Below are positions 38,451-53,023 of a stretch of DNA of 64,000 nucleotides, one piece after another. The notes beneath the pieces were generated by a model. The model was not told where the DNA came from. It was given only the letters and a program-made list of their open reading frames with translations, and made no database searches. The DNA is from Paragonimus westermani. Taxonomy: Eukaryota; Platyhelminthes; Trematoda; Plagiorchiida; Troglotrematidae. The translations under genes and the position numbers were made by a program. Numbering within the stretch: the stretch's first letter is position 1; every line of letters starts with the position of its first letter. The stretch is taken from NCBI GenBank assembly GCA_008508345.1, contig QNGE01000132.1, positions 85,110 to 149,109 of the forward strand, in the 5' to 3' direction.

Positions 38451-39511
38451 TTAGGGTTGTGACCCAACCGTTTCAACGTTCATCGCCTGCATACAGCATC
38501 GTTCGACATGACGAAAGAAGCTAGCGCAATGGTCTCCGATGAAGTCGCACATAGCAGACATGACTACTCTTTCCAGGGCCCGCAGTCTCCACTCCTGTTG
38601 ACTTTGCACACCCTGGGGATCTCCGTTTATTATTATCTCGTGATGCATATGCAGTTGTCTTTTAACTCTTGCTTTCACCATGCTCCAAACATTCACAATT
38701 GGATCCAACATTGGAGAATATGTTGCCAGTCGTAAGGTTTGTCCTCCATTGTAAAACTCTTCAGCAAACACTTTCCAGATCGGTGTGACACGGTGTGTTG
38801 CCACATATCAACTAGCGCGGTTCGTAGCCAGCCCTTGCAATCGCTGTTGTTGTATGCTTCCCGCCTCGTCGTATAGCCTACTGTCGTGCTTGGTGCCATA
38901 GTTCCAATCACATGAAGCTTACGGCCTCGGCTGTTTGTTACAGATGAACGTCGCGTTGACATCGTACAGAACAAATTGAAGTTTGTCTCACCTACTCGGC
39001 AAATAGTCTTTGGATTTGCATGACAGCCCATCAGTCGATATGCAAACAGTCGCCGTGACTCTAAATCCTCAGTTGGGCTCATGCCAACGGGTAATTGGCC
39101 CAGTTTCTTGACAGTTATGCACTGGCCATCCAAGTATCGACTAATCGTTGTGATCGATAACTCCTTCGCAAACTCAGCCTTGAGAGGTCATCGCAAGAAT
39201 TGCAGCGTTATTGCTCGGTCCAAGGAAATCCATTTCAACAACACATCGATCTCTGATTCTGTCGGAATGTTGCTTCTATCTCTTTTGCGAGGCTGAACAT
39301 TGTAACTGATGCAATCCACATACATCCAGTCGTAAGCAGCGTTAAAATTGACTCCGTTCGGAAGGGCAACCGTGCGTCCATCATCATCCCTTTCAAATGT
39401 TTCGATAATGCGTCTGTGTGTTTCGGGACTGATGCGAGTGTACTTGCGTCCGCCATTTGTGTATGCAAGGGAACTACTGAAATTGTTCTTACAAACTGGT
39501 TCTTTCTCACA
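38451..39511 (-). pseudogene. Tc1/IS630-type (DDE) transposase pseudogene
   Basis: Reading the minus strand, the frame is open from about 39511. It gives GRKYTRISPETHRRIIETFE, the N-terminal helix-turn-helix region, then an in-frame stop at about 39190, then ELSITTISRYLDGQC (second DNA-binding helix). The catalytic part follows: ICRVGETNFNLFCTMSTRR, LHVIGTMAPSTTVGYTTRRE and NSDCKGWLRTAL. A frameshift around 38690-38800 leads into VFAEEFYNGGQTLRLATYSP and MLDPIVNVWSMVKARVKRQL, ending at a TAA at 38453. Relative to the family pattern (DETNFNL ... YSP-x-LNPIENVWS), the first catalytic Asp is Gly and the final Glu is Val. Together with the stop and frameshift, this means the transposase is inactive. 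Confidence 0.85.
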
Positions 39512-39920
39512 TTACCGCTCAAAGTCTACCACGCATCTAAAACCCACTTCTACTGGACGTTAGATTCACAGACACTCCTAACCACTCGCAACTCCTTACC
39601 TGTCAAGGGAATCAATACTGCTCGCTGTTTGACGAATCAATAGGAACCAGGTCTGATGATATGTGCTCCAATTTGACCACTAACCCCATTCCTATTAAGC
39701 GAATCTTTTGACGTACCTCGAATAACCCAAACCACTTCCTCTATCAAAGTAGCGAATGCGAAGTGCTGTAATTATGTTTGGTTGTCTCATACGGTTAGTT
39801 GAGCCAATCGCTTTCTTGCTATCACGTCCAAGATTCTAAAGTGGAAATTCTAATTTACTAAAGTGATTTAGTTTAGCGTTTATTGGAAAATCTTGTGCCT
39901 AAAATGGAAACAGATATTTG
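39512..39920. other. Sequence 5' of the transposase relic; nothing recognised
   Basis: The element's 5' terminus should lie here if it is complete. I could not identify a TA-flanked terminal inverted repeat. A weak resemblance exists between about 38304-38320 (CAACCAAAACACGACAG) and the reverse complement of about 39764-39782 (CAACCAAACATAATTACAG), not enough to call ends. Confidence 0.35.
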
Positions 39921-40015
39921 AAAGTGAGTATCGCTTCTTTTCGAAAGAAGCTGGCTGGAATGTCCATGTGAAAGCCAGGGCTATGAGCAAATGATTTTCC
40001 ACCTGAAAGTAAATG
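39921..40015 (+). repeat. Hammerhead repeat 3' tail, degenerate copy
   Basis: TCGCTTCTTTTCGAAAGAAG followed by CTGGCTGGAATGTCCATGTG and later AGCAAATGATT and CTGAAAGTAAAT parallels the repeat's 3' part (AGCGCTTCTTTTCGAAATAG, GCTGGCTGGAAAGTCTATCT, ATCAAATATGAGTGA, TTGAAAATAAA). The copy starts close to the ribozyme's cleavage point. The tRNA-like head and the CTGATGA core are absent. Confidence 0.6.
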
Positions 40016-43000
40016 AAACGAGTAAAAGTACAAATCGGACTGGACTGTGATTAGTGCTGGCGATTAAACCCACAGTAAATAAAGGTCGACAGTCAGTTGT
40101 TTTTGTGCGCACAGAACCGGCTGTTGACGAATGGTCAGTAATACTTTGATGTACTGAAGAACTTGTGAGTTGTGAACGTTCATCAAGGCCTTCAGTGCAG
40201 ACGCGATGTTGACACTGTGACCTGTGGTCGGTAAGTGGCCTGCAATGACTGAAGCGATGATTTATCCCCGTTGTCATGTGAGTCATTGTAACTCACAACA
40301 ATTTGGGGTGTGCTCATTGGCCTTAGTGTTAAGCATTCTTTCGCTTCTACCGGTCTATGTTTCCGTAACTGCAGCCGGCAGAAAACAGGTATTTGCTTTG
40401 TGATCAGAGGTAGAAGTAAACTAGTCGTTTCGGATAACAGGACAAGCTTTGTTCCAATACACATATTTCAATGCGACGTTTGTCATCTTTCCAAAGGTGT
40501 TCATCGGACTGTCACTTTTGAACGGGAATTAGATGTGGACAGGCTTTTTAGATACTTTCACAGTTGCTTTCCTCTAGCTGCAAGTTAAATTCACTTCAAG
40601 TTTGTACTTCTAATCGTTTCATTTAGATATTGTGACTTTTTTTCTTGCTATTCATATGTTTAAGACTGATGAGAGTGTGCGAAATGAATTCACATCGTAA
40701 CCTGTGTTTTCTGACTTTTCTATTCAAATCAACAAAAGCGTTCCTGACTGATTTCTTAGACCATCCAGAATAGTCTGCTTGTAACAGGAAGTTAGCTGCA
40801 TAAAAAGATCATGGAAATTTTGAAAAATAAAACCAGACTGATTTTAGTTTGGACAATGGTTAGCCACGAGTGTCAACTTATTAAGTACCTATTTCTAACC
40901 AGTCAAGTAACAAACGTCTGAAAGCAAGGTGTGTTTTTAGATGCACTGCCTGTCAATATGGAAAGAATTAACTGTAACGAAAGACGTTTGTCAGGCCGCC
41001 CAGACAAGAAATTGGGTTTACAAAGACCACAAATCTATATTCATCGATGATAGGCAGCCACATCTCCAAACGTATGGCGTGCGCACTTGTGGCCCACATT
41101 ATTTAGTCTCATTGTTTATAAGCATTGCTGGGCCTCTTATACCGTGTACTCCTGAAAATCGGCCTTTGCGTGATTCTTCCCATTTCACAGGAACCTTCCG
41201 CTATAACACTATGTTACGAAACTGGTTCTTGAATTCAAAATTATGTGATAAACTTCCGACAATCCGACCTCTAAAAGTAGCCAGGCTTGTGAGGAAATTA
41301 AGCATATCTGTATTGCAAAATTAGAGGATTCAACCTACAGCCAAGCTGAACATTATACTTGTTAGTGGAATAAACAATTTCTAATTGGATGCGGCTTTTC
41401 TGGAAAAAACAAAACCGTATCCACTTTTAGTTTGTCTTTCATACACCAAACTACGTTGACGGATGGTAATACGTTCAGTCCTACGCACTCTGGGATGAAC
41501 CACGGGCAGGACAATTTTGACGGACGTCAGTCAGCTTGGTTCCGATTCAGAACTTACACGACACTCGCGTTCGACTCGTTGCACTCTTACGCATGGGTAC
41601 TTGCATGTGGATATTGATCAACAAATCCCTGTGCCGAAAACGAAATCTTCATCCTATTGCTAAAACTGAGAGGACACCGCACGTGGAAGATCATGCGCAG
41701 CGGAACTAAAATGGTTGCCGTTAATAATATATCGGTTTTGATGGAGCTGGGCTTTCGTTCGTATGTACTGACACCAAGTTGATCAGATTTGGATGAAGAT
41801 TAGTGTTTGGTCTTGCAACGATTGTGCTCATCCACACACTTTTTGCCACATACATCATTCAAGAAGTTAAACTGTATTCTTTTTAATCTTGCCTGCGCAT
41901 GGGTTGACGCCTACTTATATAGAACTAATCATCAAGTATGGGCCCTCTGTTGTAGTGAATGGCGGCCTAACTGATTATCGCGCTTTCCATCCAACAACTC
42001 AGATTGCAAGCTACAAAACAGGTTTTCTTATTGCCATATTTGACTTCATCGGGAACAGAACGCCATTTCCTAGACTACGTTAGCATCTACATCCAATTTG
42101 CCAATTACATTAGCTTATTGTCGGCCACCAGGTTCACTTCTACTCGCAATGAGAATAACCGAACGAACCTAATTAGGCATCTCCTGGGAAAAACCGGGCA
42201 GCGACGATGTCATGCCATGGATTCTTATTACAGACATCCCTTATTTCTCCCGGTCTTTCTTGAGGGGGTGCAAGCAGGTGAATATCTGCACTGGGCAGTA
42301 AACATTTTCCCGGTTGTATGTTTAAATCGGTCAACCAGCAGATAGGTTTAACATTCACTTTAGACAGTCTGTACGATGACGATTTTACACATATCCTTGA
42401 ACAACGTCATAACAGCGTAATGCTGAAAGCAAGCTATCGATAACCCTAGAGTGGAAGTGTTGGTACACAATGATCACATAAGAACACGCTTACATAGTAA
42501 TGTAGAAAGAGGATGAAAATTGAGTGATTATCGAAAGACTCTGGTCAATATTACACGCCAGTCGATATACCAAAAATGCAAAAATCATCAGTAGCAATTA
42601 ACACAAAGCCAGAAGAGTCTGTGTTACAAGTGCAGAATTATAACGCATAAAACTAACTATGATTCCTGCCGCGTGCAATCTGTCAATTGTAGTGGTAGTC
42701 ATACAACGTTCTATTGTCTTCTGTACTGTCGCTCCTTACTTAATTTCTACACTGAATCAAGTCTTTCATCAGATGGCAGTCACACTGCAAGCCACAATTC
42801 CGTTGATTATCGTCGAGTTACAGAGTTCAGGCAGAACATGGCTAACGAACAATCGCTAGAAATGTGAGAAAATTTCCAAAGTGGCCAGTCATAGCCTCGT
42901 GTATGATGGTAAGTTATTTTCTTTAGTAACCCTCATAACAGGTCAGGATTCAGTAGCAGTAAACTGACGAACAGAACCCTTCTTGAATGTATGACACAAC

Positions 43001-46000
43001 TATGCTGGAACGTAACTTAAAATGTGCTGATATTTCCTGTAATTTGGTGTTCACATTTTGTTAGTTTTGTGCGTTGTAATTCTACCCCTGTAACACAAAC
43101 TCATCTGTTTTTTTTTACTGCCACCGAGAATCAAGGATTTCGCTACGCAGTCCACTGAAGTGCCCTAAGTCTACGCTAGAAAATACCACCTACTTATCGT
43201 CTTGTTATGAGTAAACTAAGCTAGATGAAGGTATGTTTTGGTCGGGTAAATTTTTGGAGGGATAAGTGGAAAAGCGGACTTAATCATATGGCGCAATTTC
43301 GGTATATTGCAGATGTGGCACATATCGTCAACACTTGTGATCAGGCTGCGGTTAGCCATTGGCTTAAGGTGTTATACTGTTTACGCGGTGTACAGCTGAA
43401 GCTGTCGCGATCCGTACGGTGCGGATAGAACCTGATAACACCCGGCGTAACCACCGTCCAGCATAAACAAGCCATGTCGCTTCACACATTAATTTCCATC
43501 CTCACTCTCGTCATCGTCAACTGAATCCCAACATCTATTACAAACTTCAATTCTACCGCGCGGTTTGACCTTTTAGCCTCATTAACGTGCCAGTTCGTAT
43601 CGACTGAACTGAAATCGTACGTCACATGCACATGTTATTTTTTTCCAGTGAGTGTCTATTTCATAATCGTAGAGCGTTTGAAATGATAAATTCGCTCGAA
43701 ATTGCTGCTCTGCTGATACATGGAAATCTGATAGACTAAGTTGGTGTGGTCTTTCTGACAGCTTCATCAAGGTCATCGTTATCTACAACAAAGCGCTCCA
43801 TTTGCAACAATTGAGTAAACAGTTTATCAGAAGTCTGACCACCCTGAGAATCTGTAGTTCACTTGTTGCCCAATGAACATCGCACACACTTACAGTGCTA
43901 GCGGTTAGCATGGTCGTCCCGTTCTCACTTTGTCTCAGTCGCCGAGGGTTCACGTTTATATCGATGAGTTAAGTAATGGCTAGCACGATTTGCCAATTCC
44001 GGACAACTTGAGTGCCTGTGACATGACAGTTTCTCGACTGTTATCATGACGAGAGGAAGTAGGCATATTGGTTGCGCTAAATTATGGAACCGGTCTAGTC
44101 GAAACTGGTGAGTTCGTACCACAAGTACACAGTAAATGTCATGGCAACCGCCGTGATATAAAATCTGGTTGGCTTTACGGATAGGTGGCATGGTATATTC
44201 CAGAAGCAATGCTGTGGCAAACCAGCCCGCTTATTCAACCTGACCTGCTTCAAGCACCCAAATGGGAGCAGTATTCTGTGTGCCAGTCATGAGGATTTTA
44301 TAACTGCGGGCAGATTTTTATACCCTGAATAACCGTTTGAATATTTCTGAAAGTTTTGAAAATGGAGATTTATCGTGCTATTGTGTACAGGTATGAACAG
44401 TCCCGTCGTAGGGCTCACAGTCAAAAGCATGTTTGAACGCTGGCTCTACCGGGGATTTATTACAAATACCACATAGCATAAACATCGCCAACGTGTGTCG
44501 TGCACAGTTGAACTATTTGACTGTCGTTTGCTGTCGATCACCTTCTTCGTGTTACACCCACGGCTCTCGCAACACTTTGTGGGAATTGCTGCAGTTGAAG
44601 TAGAGCAACGCCTGTGATTCTGCCCACCTTTGACCAGTAGCGTATGCGCCATTTATTCAAGCCGTCGATAATGAAGAATTTTTTCCCACACACTCCTCGA
44701 TAATGTGGGCAGTGAGCTGTTCAGAGTTCAACCTATATGAGACATACATAACCAAGCGAGCTTAGTTACAAAGCTGCCCGTCCGTGTTTTTCCATCAGTA
44801 ATCTAGTTCCAGCTTGGAATGGGTAGAAGGCGATATACGACAATAATCAGGTTCAAAATTGGAATGAGGACAGGCTACATTTTCAAGTCAGCGCACTCAC
44901 TCGTAGTTATTTTGAAAACCTGCGTGATCCTTGATGGATGGCACTCAACAATAACGACGGAAGAATTATGACAAAGGTCATTAAAATTTCGTTAATGTTT
45001 TTCAATTACGGATAAAAAACGTTAGATTACGTGTAATATGCTAGTAGACTTGAGTGTGGTATCTACGGACTCTGGTATTTTGTTAACCTTGCAACCGATA
45101 ATATTCGCCAATCTCGTTTACAGCTTGGAGATTGATCGTTTCTGCTCAAACTATCCGCATTTTGTGTAAGATCTAGCATTTTATATCCGCAAATTAAAAG
45201 AGTGAACGATCTGTTAACATCTCATGAGTTGTTTGTTTTGGTTATTAGTGAATATCAGTCACTCTAACTGGATGCCGTATCCCCTACACAACTGGATAGA
45301 AAGTAAGCGGAAGGATGATTTAATTTAGACAGTGTTAGTTACAGTGTGCGTCCGCGTCGGTCTGTTACATTAATATCATCTTAAAATGTCCAGCCGCTCT
45401 GGATGAAAATGCCCATGAAACCACTTTTACAGTAAGACTTTGTGGAGAGAACCACCAAAAATGTGATGAGAAAATACTAACCCACAGACACAACTTTCAA
45501 TCTAACATCCTGTCAAAAATACGAAGTCCTTATTTCGTAGTCCACATTCTAGCTTGTGGCGAGAGTTTGAACCGGCGGTCGATAGTGTGAACTCAAAGGA
45601 AATGGTTTTCGATGCATGTTTTTTTGTACTGGTCAATCGACGATATCCAAATGTATCATATGAATAATGGGTACCCAAAATTAAGCAATGATGAAAATGA
45701 CAAATCATTTCAACAATTCTAGATAACGATTTATTCGGTTAAAACAATTACACAAGTGTAGTGAGTTGTGAGTACAAATCAAACTAGTCCAGTGCTAGCT
45801 GGGCGGGAATAAATGCTCGTTTATCACTTTTGCGTAGAAAATTGCTGGATTCACGCAAACGAAATGATTACCAGTCTATTTACCACTAACGTCAGGTGTG
45901 AAGATGTGAATGTACTTGTTAACTACACACTCAAAGTACTTCAAAACTTTTATTCCTAGGAAGGATGATGTACACTATCTAACATTCCACGCCAAACGAC

Positions 46001-49000
46001 AGTTACCGACGTGGTCTACATGTACGTACTTTAACGAGACATTTCGAGCCAGTAAGCCTCGTCTAAGCAGGTGAGATTAAAATGTCCACATCCCAGTTTT
46101 CTATGTGGCTTTCAGATCACTTTTATGGACTCTCTACTTTGGAAGAAATAATTCTGAGGCAGTGGGCCTCATACTGCTCCCAATGAGTGGTTTGGGTGAT
46201 GTGAAAGTATTTTACGAAATGAATTTACAGATAACACCAGTAGTGTGATACCTACGTTCAGAAGGACCAGTTTTTAAGGATTACGTAGCTTTGGGGGAGT
46301 TTGGTTCCAAGTGTTCCTTGTCAGACATTGACGTAAAATGCCCATTAATTAAGAGTGTTTTGGGCTCTAAAAACGACTAGAATGTGGAACGTGGGAATTT
46401 TGAGGAAAAAAACGTAAATGAGAAGTTTTCGTTCGAAGCTGCTGTTGAATATATCCAGTTGCTGATGCGACTTACCTCAAAGACATGCTTATCAACCGCA
46501 TTGTGAGAAGCAAGGGATAAAACTAAGTTTGGACATAGTTACAGAAGGTATTTACATAAGTGTATTTGTAAACTACTATCTGGCCAAAGTGACGCACTCT
46601 TGGCTCACCAAAACACTCAAAGAACATTTTACAGCGAACAGATTCGAACATTTCTTACTCGGTCTGTTATAGAATAACCAGTGTCCGCTGAGATCAATCA
46701 GAAATTACCGTTAATGAGGGATGCTTAAATTCGCTCGATAACGCTTGGTAGAAACGTTGGTTTGACATTGGTCGATTGCCTAAGTTGAAATTGGTTGGTT
46801 TGGTTAAAACCAATGGGGCTGTTTTACCCTTGGGCTGTAGCAAGTCGCTGGGTACCTAGGCCATGCAGTCACTAATGGATCCAACTGTGGTCACAGCCTC
46901 CAGCTTGCTAATTAACGAACCGGTGTTTGTATAATATTTGTTTCGTGTTTCCACCAGTCAGTCACTTGAAATCTCGTTGACTGCCCTGTGCTGGAAGTCG
47001 TAAATTAGCAGGGACTTCTTAACTTAAAGCCAGGCTTACTGAATTTGGAGATTTTGTTAAATTAAGGTACCCGATAGTCCGGTGGTCAGACGAGATCTAT
47101 CGTTATGCTGATTGTGAAGCCAAACCTGTCCATGTGTTTCGGAAAGCTGCGACAAAGTTGACACAAAACATCCATTGGTCACTCACGACGAATACTTAAA
47201 TGAGAACTTCCACGTCGAATAAAATGCTTAACCACGTAAACGTTCTGGAATGTTGGCTTATGTGGTTGCGTCTCTGTACCAGTGTAAATCTCTGCTACAT
47301 AATTCCCAATATTTTACGCAGTGCTGGTTACCCAGCAAGTAAGCTCTGCGTAGCCAGCCCGACAGTTTGGTAGGTAGGTAGAAGATATGGACTTGTATGA
47401 TCCAAGATGCTGTTGCACTTGACAAACCTGGATGGCTCAACATATCAGTCAGCTAGATGCTAGTGTGGTCCAAGTTATGGTCGTTAGGACGGTTAGTAAG
47501 TCAAAGAACTCTAACAAAATGTCATTTTTTTAAACTGGATGTTTGCCAAAAAGACTTAGCAAGACGTAGCTAAAGCACAATGGAAATGGACAACACAGGT
47601 TTTCAAAGACCCATTAACGGTAGTTGCATACAGCAACCACAGCAAACATGCACGGCAGCTTACTAAAAAACATGATAGTGACGGTTCCTTGTCATTAGGT
47701 ATCATCATCAGAAGCAAGGTAGGATCTTCAGCTAATTTTTGTAAGTCTAATGGTGTGACCGCAACTGAGTCATTTCATCTTTCTGGAATGGAATCCGTTT
47801 TGGGGCTCTTAGAGGCTGATAACCTTAAGAGAATAACACGAACGCCAACCATCATGAAATTTTGCTCTATACATCTGCTCTGAAGCTGTTACTTGGTAGC
47901 TGCAAAAGCGCATCTTGTGAATAGAACAAACAGCGTTGAAAATGCATGTCATTTGAGTGACAACTCACATGAAGACCAAGATGGCTTTTTGGTCAAACAA
48001 ATGAAACGAACGAAATTGGCATTTTGTTGGAGAATCTCAGTATTTTTCTCCAGGTCATTATTATGTTGATTATCAATACGATATTATTGAGCGAATGTGG
48101 GGAAAATAGCTCGTTTACGAGCGACTGTATTAGATGAGTAAACGTTTCATGAAAAAAGTTTGCTTGAGCTGGATCAGATCGTTGAGGCGATAAGACTTGA
48201 AGTGTCAATATGAGCTTCTCACTTAAAGCTTAATTTGCATCAGAATTAAGATTGTTTAGGATGAATATCATCATGATCTTCCATCAAGTTCTCTTATCAA
48301 GGGTGACGACAGCACATTAATGAGAGAACCACTGACGATAATTCTGACAGTTCTATCCGACTGAAGCTGCTCCTGGGAATCAAGACCTATGGCTAACTGT
48401 CCACTAGTTTCAAGACAGATACCCATCATTTATATATCAGCCAAAAAACAACTCACTTACCTTTATCGAATTCAACCGACTGCAGTCTATGTGAGGTAAT
48501 GAAATTACGGAGGGTAAACAGGTGAAGAGGAATGAGAATCTTGAGCTAGCCGTGAACGTTTTCATTGTTCTCAACCTACTAACTGGGTCACACCTTCAGT
48601 TTGATCGATTGTAACGTCCCTTGGAACCATGCTCTGTCGAGAAAGTCCCAAAAACTGTGTAAAATGTTCAAGTTCGCCACAACTTCAATATGCGTTCCGG
48701 TTGTGTTTTTGGGCAAGTGTACTGTATGTGAATCACTTCATGTAATGCACACCAATGATATCCATTCTCTCCCATCCTATTCAATGTTCTCGTGACGACA
48801 TTCTGGAGTGAAATGTTTTTGAACTCGCGCGATCGTTGTGTACAGATCGGTCCACTTATAAGGCAATCGATATGAAGTGAGCGGATGTCATTGTTCTGCC
48901 TGAATTTTCACTATAATCTTGCAAACCTTGCCTACCATGAAAGGATACGTCATTTTTCTTGGCGGTTTCAAAGGTGAGACAAACCTTCAAAATGAAATAG

Positions 49001-52000
49001 GCTGGTTAAATAATGAGACATTTTTACTCTTGACGTCATTATCAAAGACAGTAGACTTGAGATAAAGAGCGGTTTCACGATTCTGAACAGCGTATGCTAT
49101 TGCGAAGATGTTAGCAAGGTTATTAAAACTGTGTATCGTCATGACACATAATCGCCAGTTATGAAGCTGACTGTCTGGTTTTGCTGAAATGAGAGTTTTA
49201 CCAATGTTCTACTTAGTCCACCATAGTTCATGACTCAGAATCTCAGAATATTGATACCAAAAATGGGATTAGAAGCTCGCAATGTTTGATCATTGCTGTA
49301 TGCTGCATCAAGTGTTCGGCTTGAGCGGACAGCGTGACCATTAGTACCCAACGAATACTTTTGAAAATACTTGATGGAAGAACAGGCTATCAGATCGTGT
49401 TGGTTTTCGGCCTACGATGCTTAAGTCACCCACTGTACCAAGGTCCTGATGCTGTTTCCAAAAACGCTGCTGCTATCAGCGGCCGACTAATTGAGGAGCC
49501 TGGTGTATGCTGTACAAAACTTCACCAATAATGCAATGATTGCGTTGGTCAGTACGCAGTTGGTCAACAGAGAAACACACGACTATTTCGTTTCTAAACG
49601 TTCACCCATAGTTTGCCATGAGTAACAACATTGGTGAGGTTGTCTTCATAGCACTTGAATGAGAATCACTGTAAACACTGAACATAATCACTACTCACCT
49701 GTTTCGTGTTTAAGCAATTACACCGAGAGTTCCAATGGGTAGAACAACTGGCAGTTTTCTCTGAGTTTGAGAAATTCGTTAGGAATCAACCCTGTGGTTC
49801 TAAAAGTATTCCGACATGGCTGTGTGTTATAACTACCGGTTTCACAGCTTGAAAAGTTGTTTGTCGTACATACTGCGTTCAGTCTTCCTTCACTACTACT
49901 GGAACAAACCAATGTCCAATCGGAGACATTGAGCGGCTTTCCACACAGATAAGTACTTCGAATACACTAAAACAGACAAAAGGCTTTCCGCTTTAACTAT
50001 TCTTGTTTAGTCTATTTGGCAAAATATCAGTCTGTTTAAAATAATGCACAACCACACCCCATTGATGAACTCACCCTCCAGTAACAGCACTTTGCTAATA
50101 ACTTAACTTTTCGATGCAATGATCTACAATCAGCTGAATCCCACTCATTTAGATCTCACTAATAGCAGCATCACTTCAGCAATATCACATCGTGTAGTGC
50201 GCGGCAGTCATGGCGCACCAATCAGTAAAACACGATAAAAAGCTCTCACGATAGCGTTACGTAGTGGATCAGTTGATCCCACAAAGGGTTTATTCCTTGC
50301 CGAAGCAATGTCGCCCATGTACGGCACCAGTGAGCTGACCACTTTACTTTCAGTGCTGCAGTAATAGACTAATGCGTGAAACCGTTCGTAAGATGAGTGG
50401 TATTCATCACGCAGTGTCAACTAAGGTCTCAGATGAGAAGCTAACGATTTTCACATGTGACAGAAATGAACATTAAACGGTGGGGGATACCAGATTGATC
50501 ATTGTCCTAACTCAACCGGTCAGTTAGCCAACTAATCTAGTCTGTGTATGGCCAGATAAGTCCCAACAAACCTACTCACAAGGACAAAAATTAGATGACT
50601 ACAAGATATTCAGTTGTCTACGTCTAGTCGAAAAATGTGTGGAATTGACCGTTTTCTGCTGAAGTTGTTTTGGTGATAGAGCTAGACGATGCAACCGGTC
50701 AGTGCCAATTTTCAATCAAGTACGCCGCGAATGGAAAGCGAATATACAGTTTGAGTTTCCGCAAACAAAACATGTTCGATCCTGAGGATGGAAATTCCGC
50801 TCCATAGAAAAATCGTTAAACTGTTGGCGTTATGGACATCGTTGACAACACAGCTTGGCAGTGATTGGACAAAGCTCTATCTCAAACAGCAACATCTGTG
50901 GTCCAATGCATCATAGACAGTACGCTACAGGCCTAAGTGTGCAATATTTTATGGCAGTCACTGGATGTCAACGACTATACGAAGGTAGGGCTTACACTTG
51001 TACAAGATGGTTGGTCCTTGATGGCGTTGAACTCCATATTTTAAGTTTAGGAGAATAAATACTGATTGCATTCAAACTAATGTGTATGCGCAACAACAAG
51101 GATGTCCTTAGTGGGCATTCCCGGACAGATACTTGAGAGGGTTAGTCAGTTATTACTAGCCTTGAAAGTGATAACTAGACGGCCTGGTGCCAATATTACC
51201 ACACACGCAAACTACTTTGGATACACAACATATCTGATTTTTATGTAATAAACTGTGACAGTAAAGTTGTGCACAAGTCACTGTCTTATGTGCAAAAAAT
51301 TAAGGCTTGTTTTGCTTCTTTGGCACACAAACAAATCGAGATTTTGATATGTAAGAAGATTAGGTGTTGTATTTCGCTCATTTTTCTAACGGCACCAGTT
51401 CATCTGATGGCGCCATTTAAAGTTGTGCTACGGTTACCAAAGTTGGACTGTATCCCCACAACACTGGTCGCCAATGATCGAATCGATAAGATTTGGCCTG
51501 ATGGAATTCCGCAGAACGTGTACCAGTCCGTTTAATAAGATTATCAAAAATTATGTGCTAGTAACGATGTGACATTACTTTTCAATTAACGAAACAATAG
51601 CTAGCAGCTGGCTTTTAATCTCCTGCCTAACTGTTCCCATTCGCTAACTGTGGGCACATTAGCCAAAACCGCTCGATTGTTGTTCACTTAATTTGTTTCA
51701 ACTTGTTCAACGGTCAGTCATCAAGCTACTTGCGGCTATTTAATGCATTTAAAAACAGTTTACTTCCTAAAGTCTAGTATCATATGTGATTTTTAGTATC
51801 TGTACACCCCGGGACAAAATACGGTTTTTGATTCCGACGGCGTGTTATTACTGTATATGGCTACTGAGTGATATTATATATCGTTGTGTACTGGTATGCA
51901 CTAAAGGGTTCTGATCGCTGTGAAGAGGAGAATGCTTAAAACAAAGTTGACTTTCGGTAGATTTTAATTCAGCCTTACTCAAGAAGATGCATGTTGTTCG

Positions 52001-53023
52001 AGGTTCATTCCTGCTAAGGCTTACCACAGAGTACATATCTCTGCCATTTCTGGGATTGAAACTCTGACCGGACTTTCATCAAAAGACTACGTCGAATTCT
52101 GCTTGCCTGACTTCTCATAAAGCGCGACTGAAGTAAATAGAATCAAATTTATTCGTGTGTGATACTCAAGTTAAAGGATCTGGTGAAAGGGCGGTGCGAT
52201 AATTTTCCTGTCAACTCTAATCAATGACCGAACGATAGGGACCTTTCCAAATCGAACTCACAGAACTGATTGAAATTATTTAACAATATTACAGCTGCGT
52301 TCGAGTTGCTTACGAGAGAATGTGGTTTTGTTTGAGTGCGACATTGCAGTCTCGCCTAGAGTGTGGTCACCGGTTTAGCTTTCCAAACGGTTATTTCATA
52401 GAAGCTTAATCAGAGTACAAACTCCAGCAATGATCAGGCTAGAGAATGCTGACGAGCCCTACCAAAGGCTAAACACTAGGTTGGTGCTTCTTTTCAAAAT
52501 TCGCTTGCAGGACCATTCGTGGGATTATGAAAGTCGCGAGTCACGTTCAGTTCAGCAAATTTCGTTCTCATTATGGCTCACCAGAGCTTGCCTCACATTC
52601 ACGTGTGGCTTTGTAACCCCCAGCGCCAACCACTCCGACTAACGTTTGCGATATATCATCTCATGTGTAATTTTGTTGACGATCAAGCGGGCTGGGTTGC
52701 CTCGAATCATTTGACAGCTAACATACCAAGTTCTTTAGAGTGGTATCACAAATAACCTGGCTGTTGGCGCGTTTGAAGTGAACAGGTGAGGATACAAGAG
52801 CGGATTTATACGGCGACGATTTGTAATCGGAGACTTGTCATATACAGAAATATGTGGGCACTGATGAGTCATTGTATACAGGGTTGGTTGACGTTTTCTT
52901 TTGGATTGATCAAGGTGAATCCGATTGCAGCGGCTTCAACGCCGGCTAGTTTGAGTACTTTGGCAGTATAAGTGTGCACGGTAACAATGCGCTGACGTTA
53001 TTTTCTTTCGCTGACAAAATATC
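40016..53023. other. No recognisable gene; one tRNA-like fragment
   Basis: In these 13 kb the longest frame is 127 codons (40941-41324, plus) and has no motif that I can name. Around 43895-43965 there is a tRNA-like stretch: TAGCGGTTAGCATGGTCG resembles an A box and GAGGGTTCACGTTT a damaged B box. It does not fold into a full cloverleaf by eye, so at best it is the head of an old tRNA-derived SINE. Nothing else was recognised. Confidence 0.35.

Noticed and set aside
38304..39782. CAACCAAA-type ends as terminal inverted repeats of the transposase pseudogene
   Set aside because: Only about 8-10 bases agree and no flanking TA duplication is clear.
40660..40690. CTGATGAGAGTGTGCGAAAT, hammerhead-like core
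   Set aside because: The eight bases between CTGATGA and GAAA cannot form a real stem II, and the flanks do not pair as stem I.
40941..41324. 127-codon plus-strand open frame
   Set aside because: No recognisable motif, no splice or polyadenylation context, and a length compatible with chance across 64 kb in six frames.
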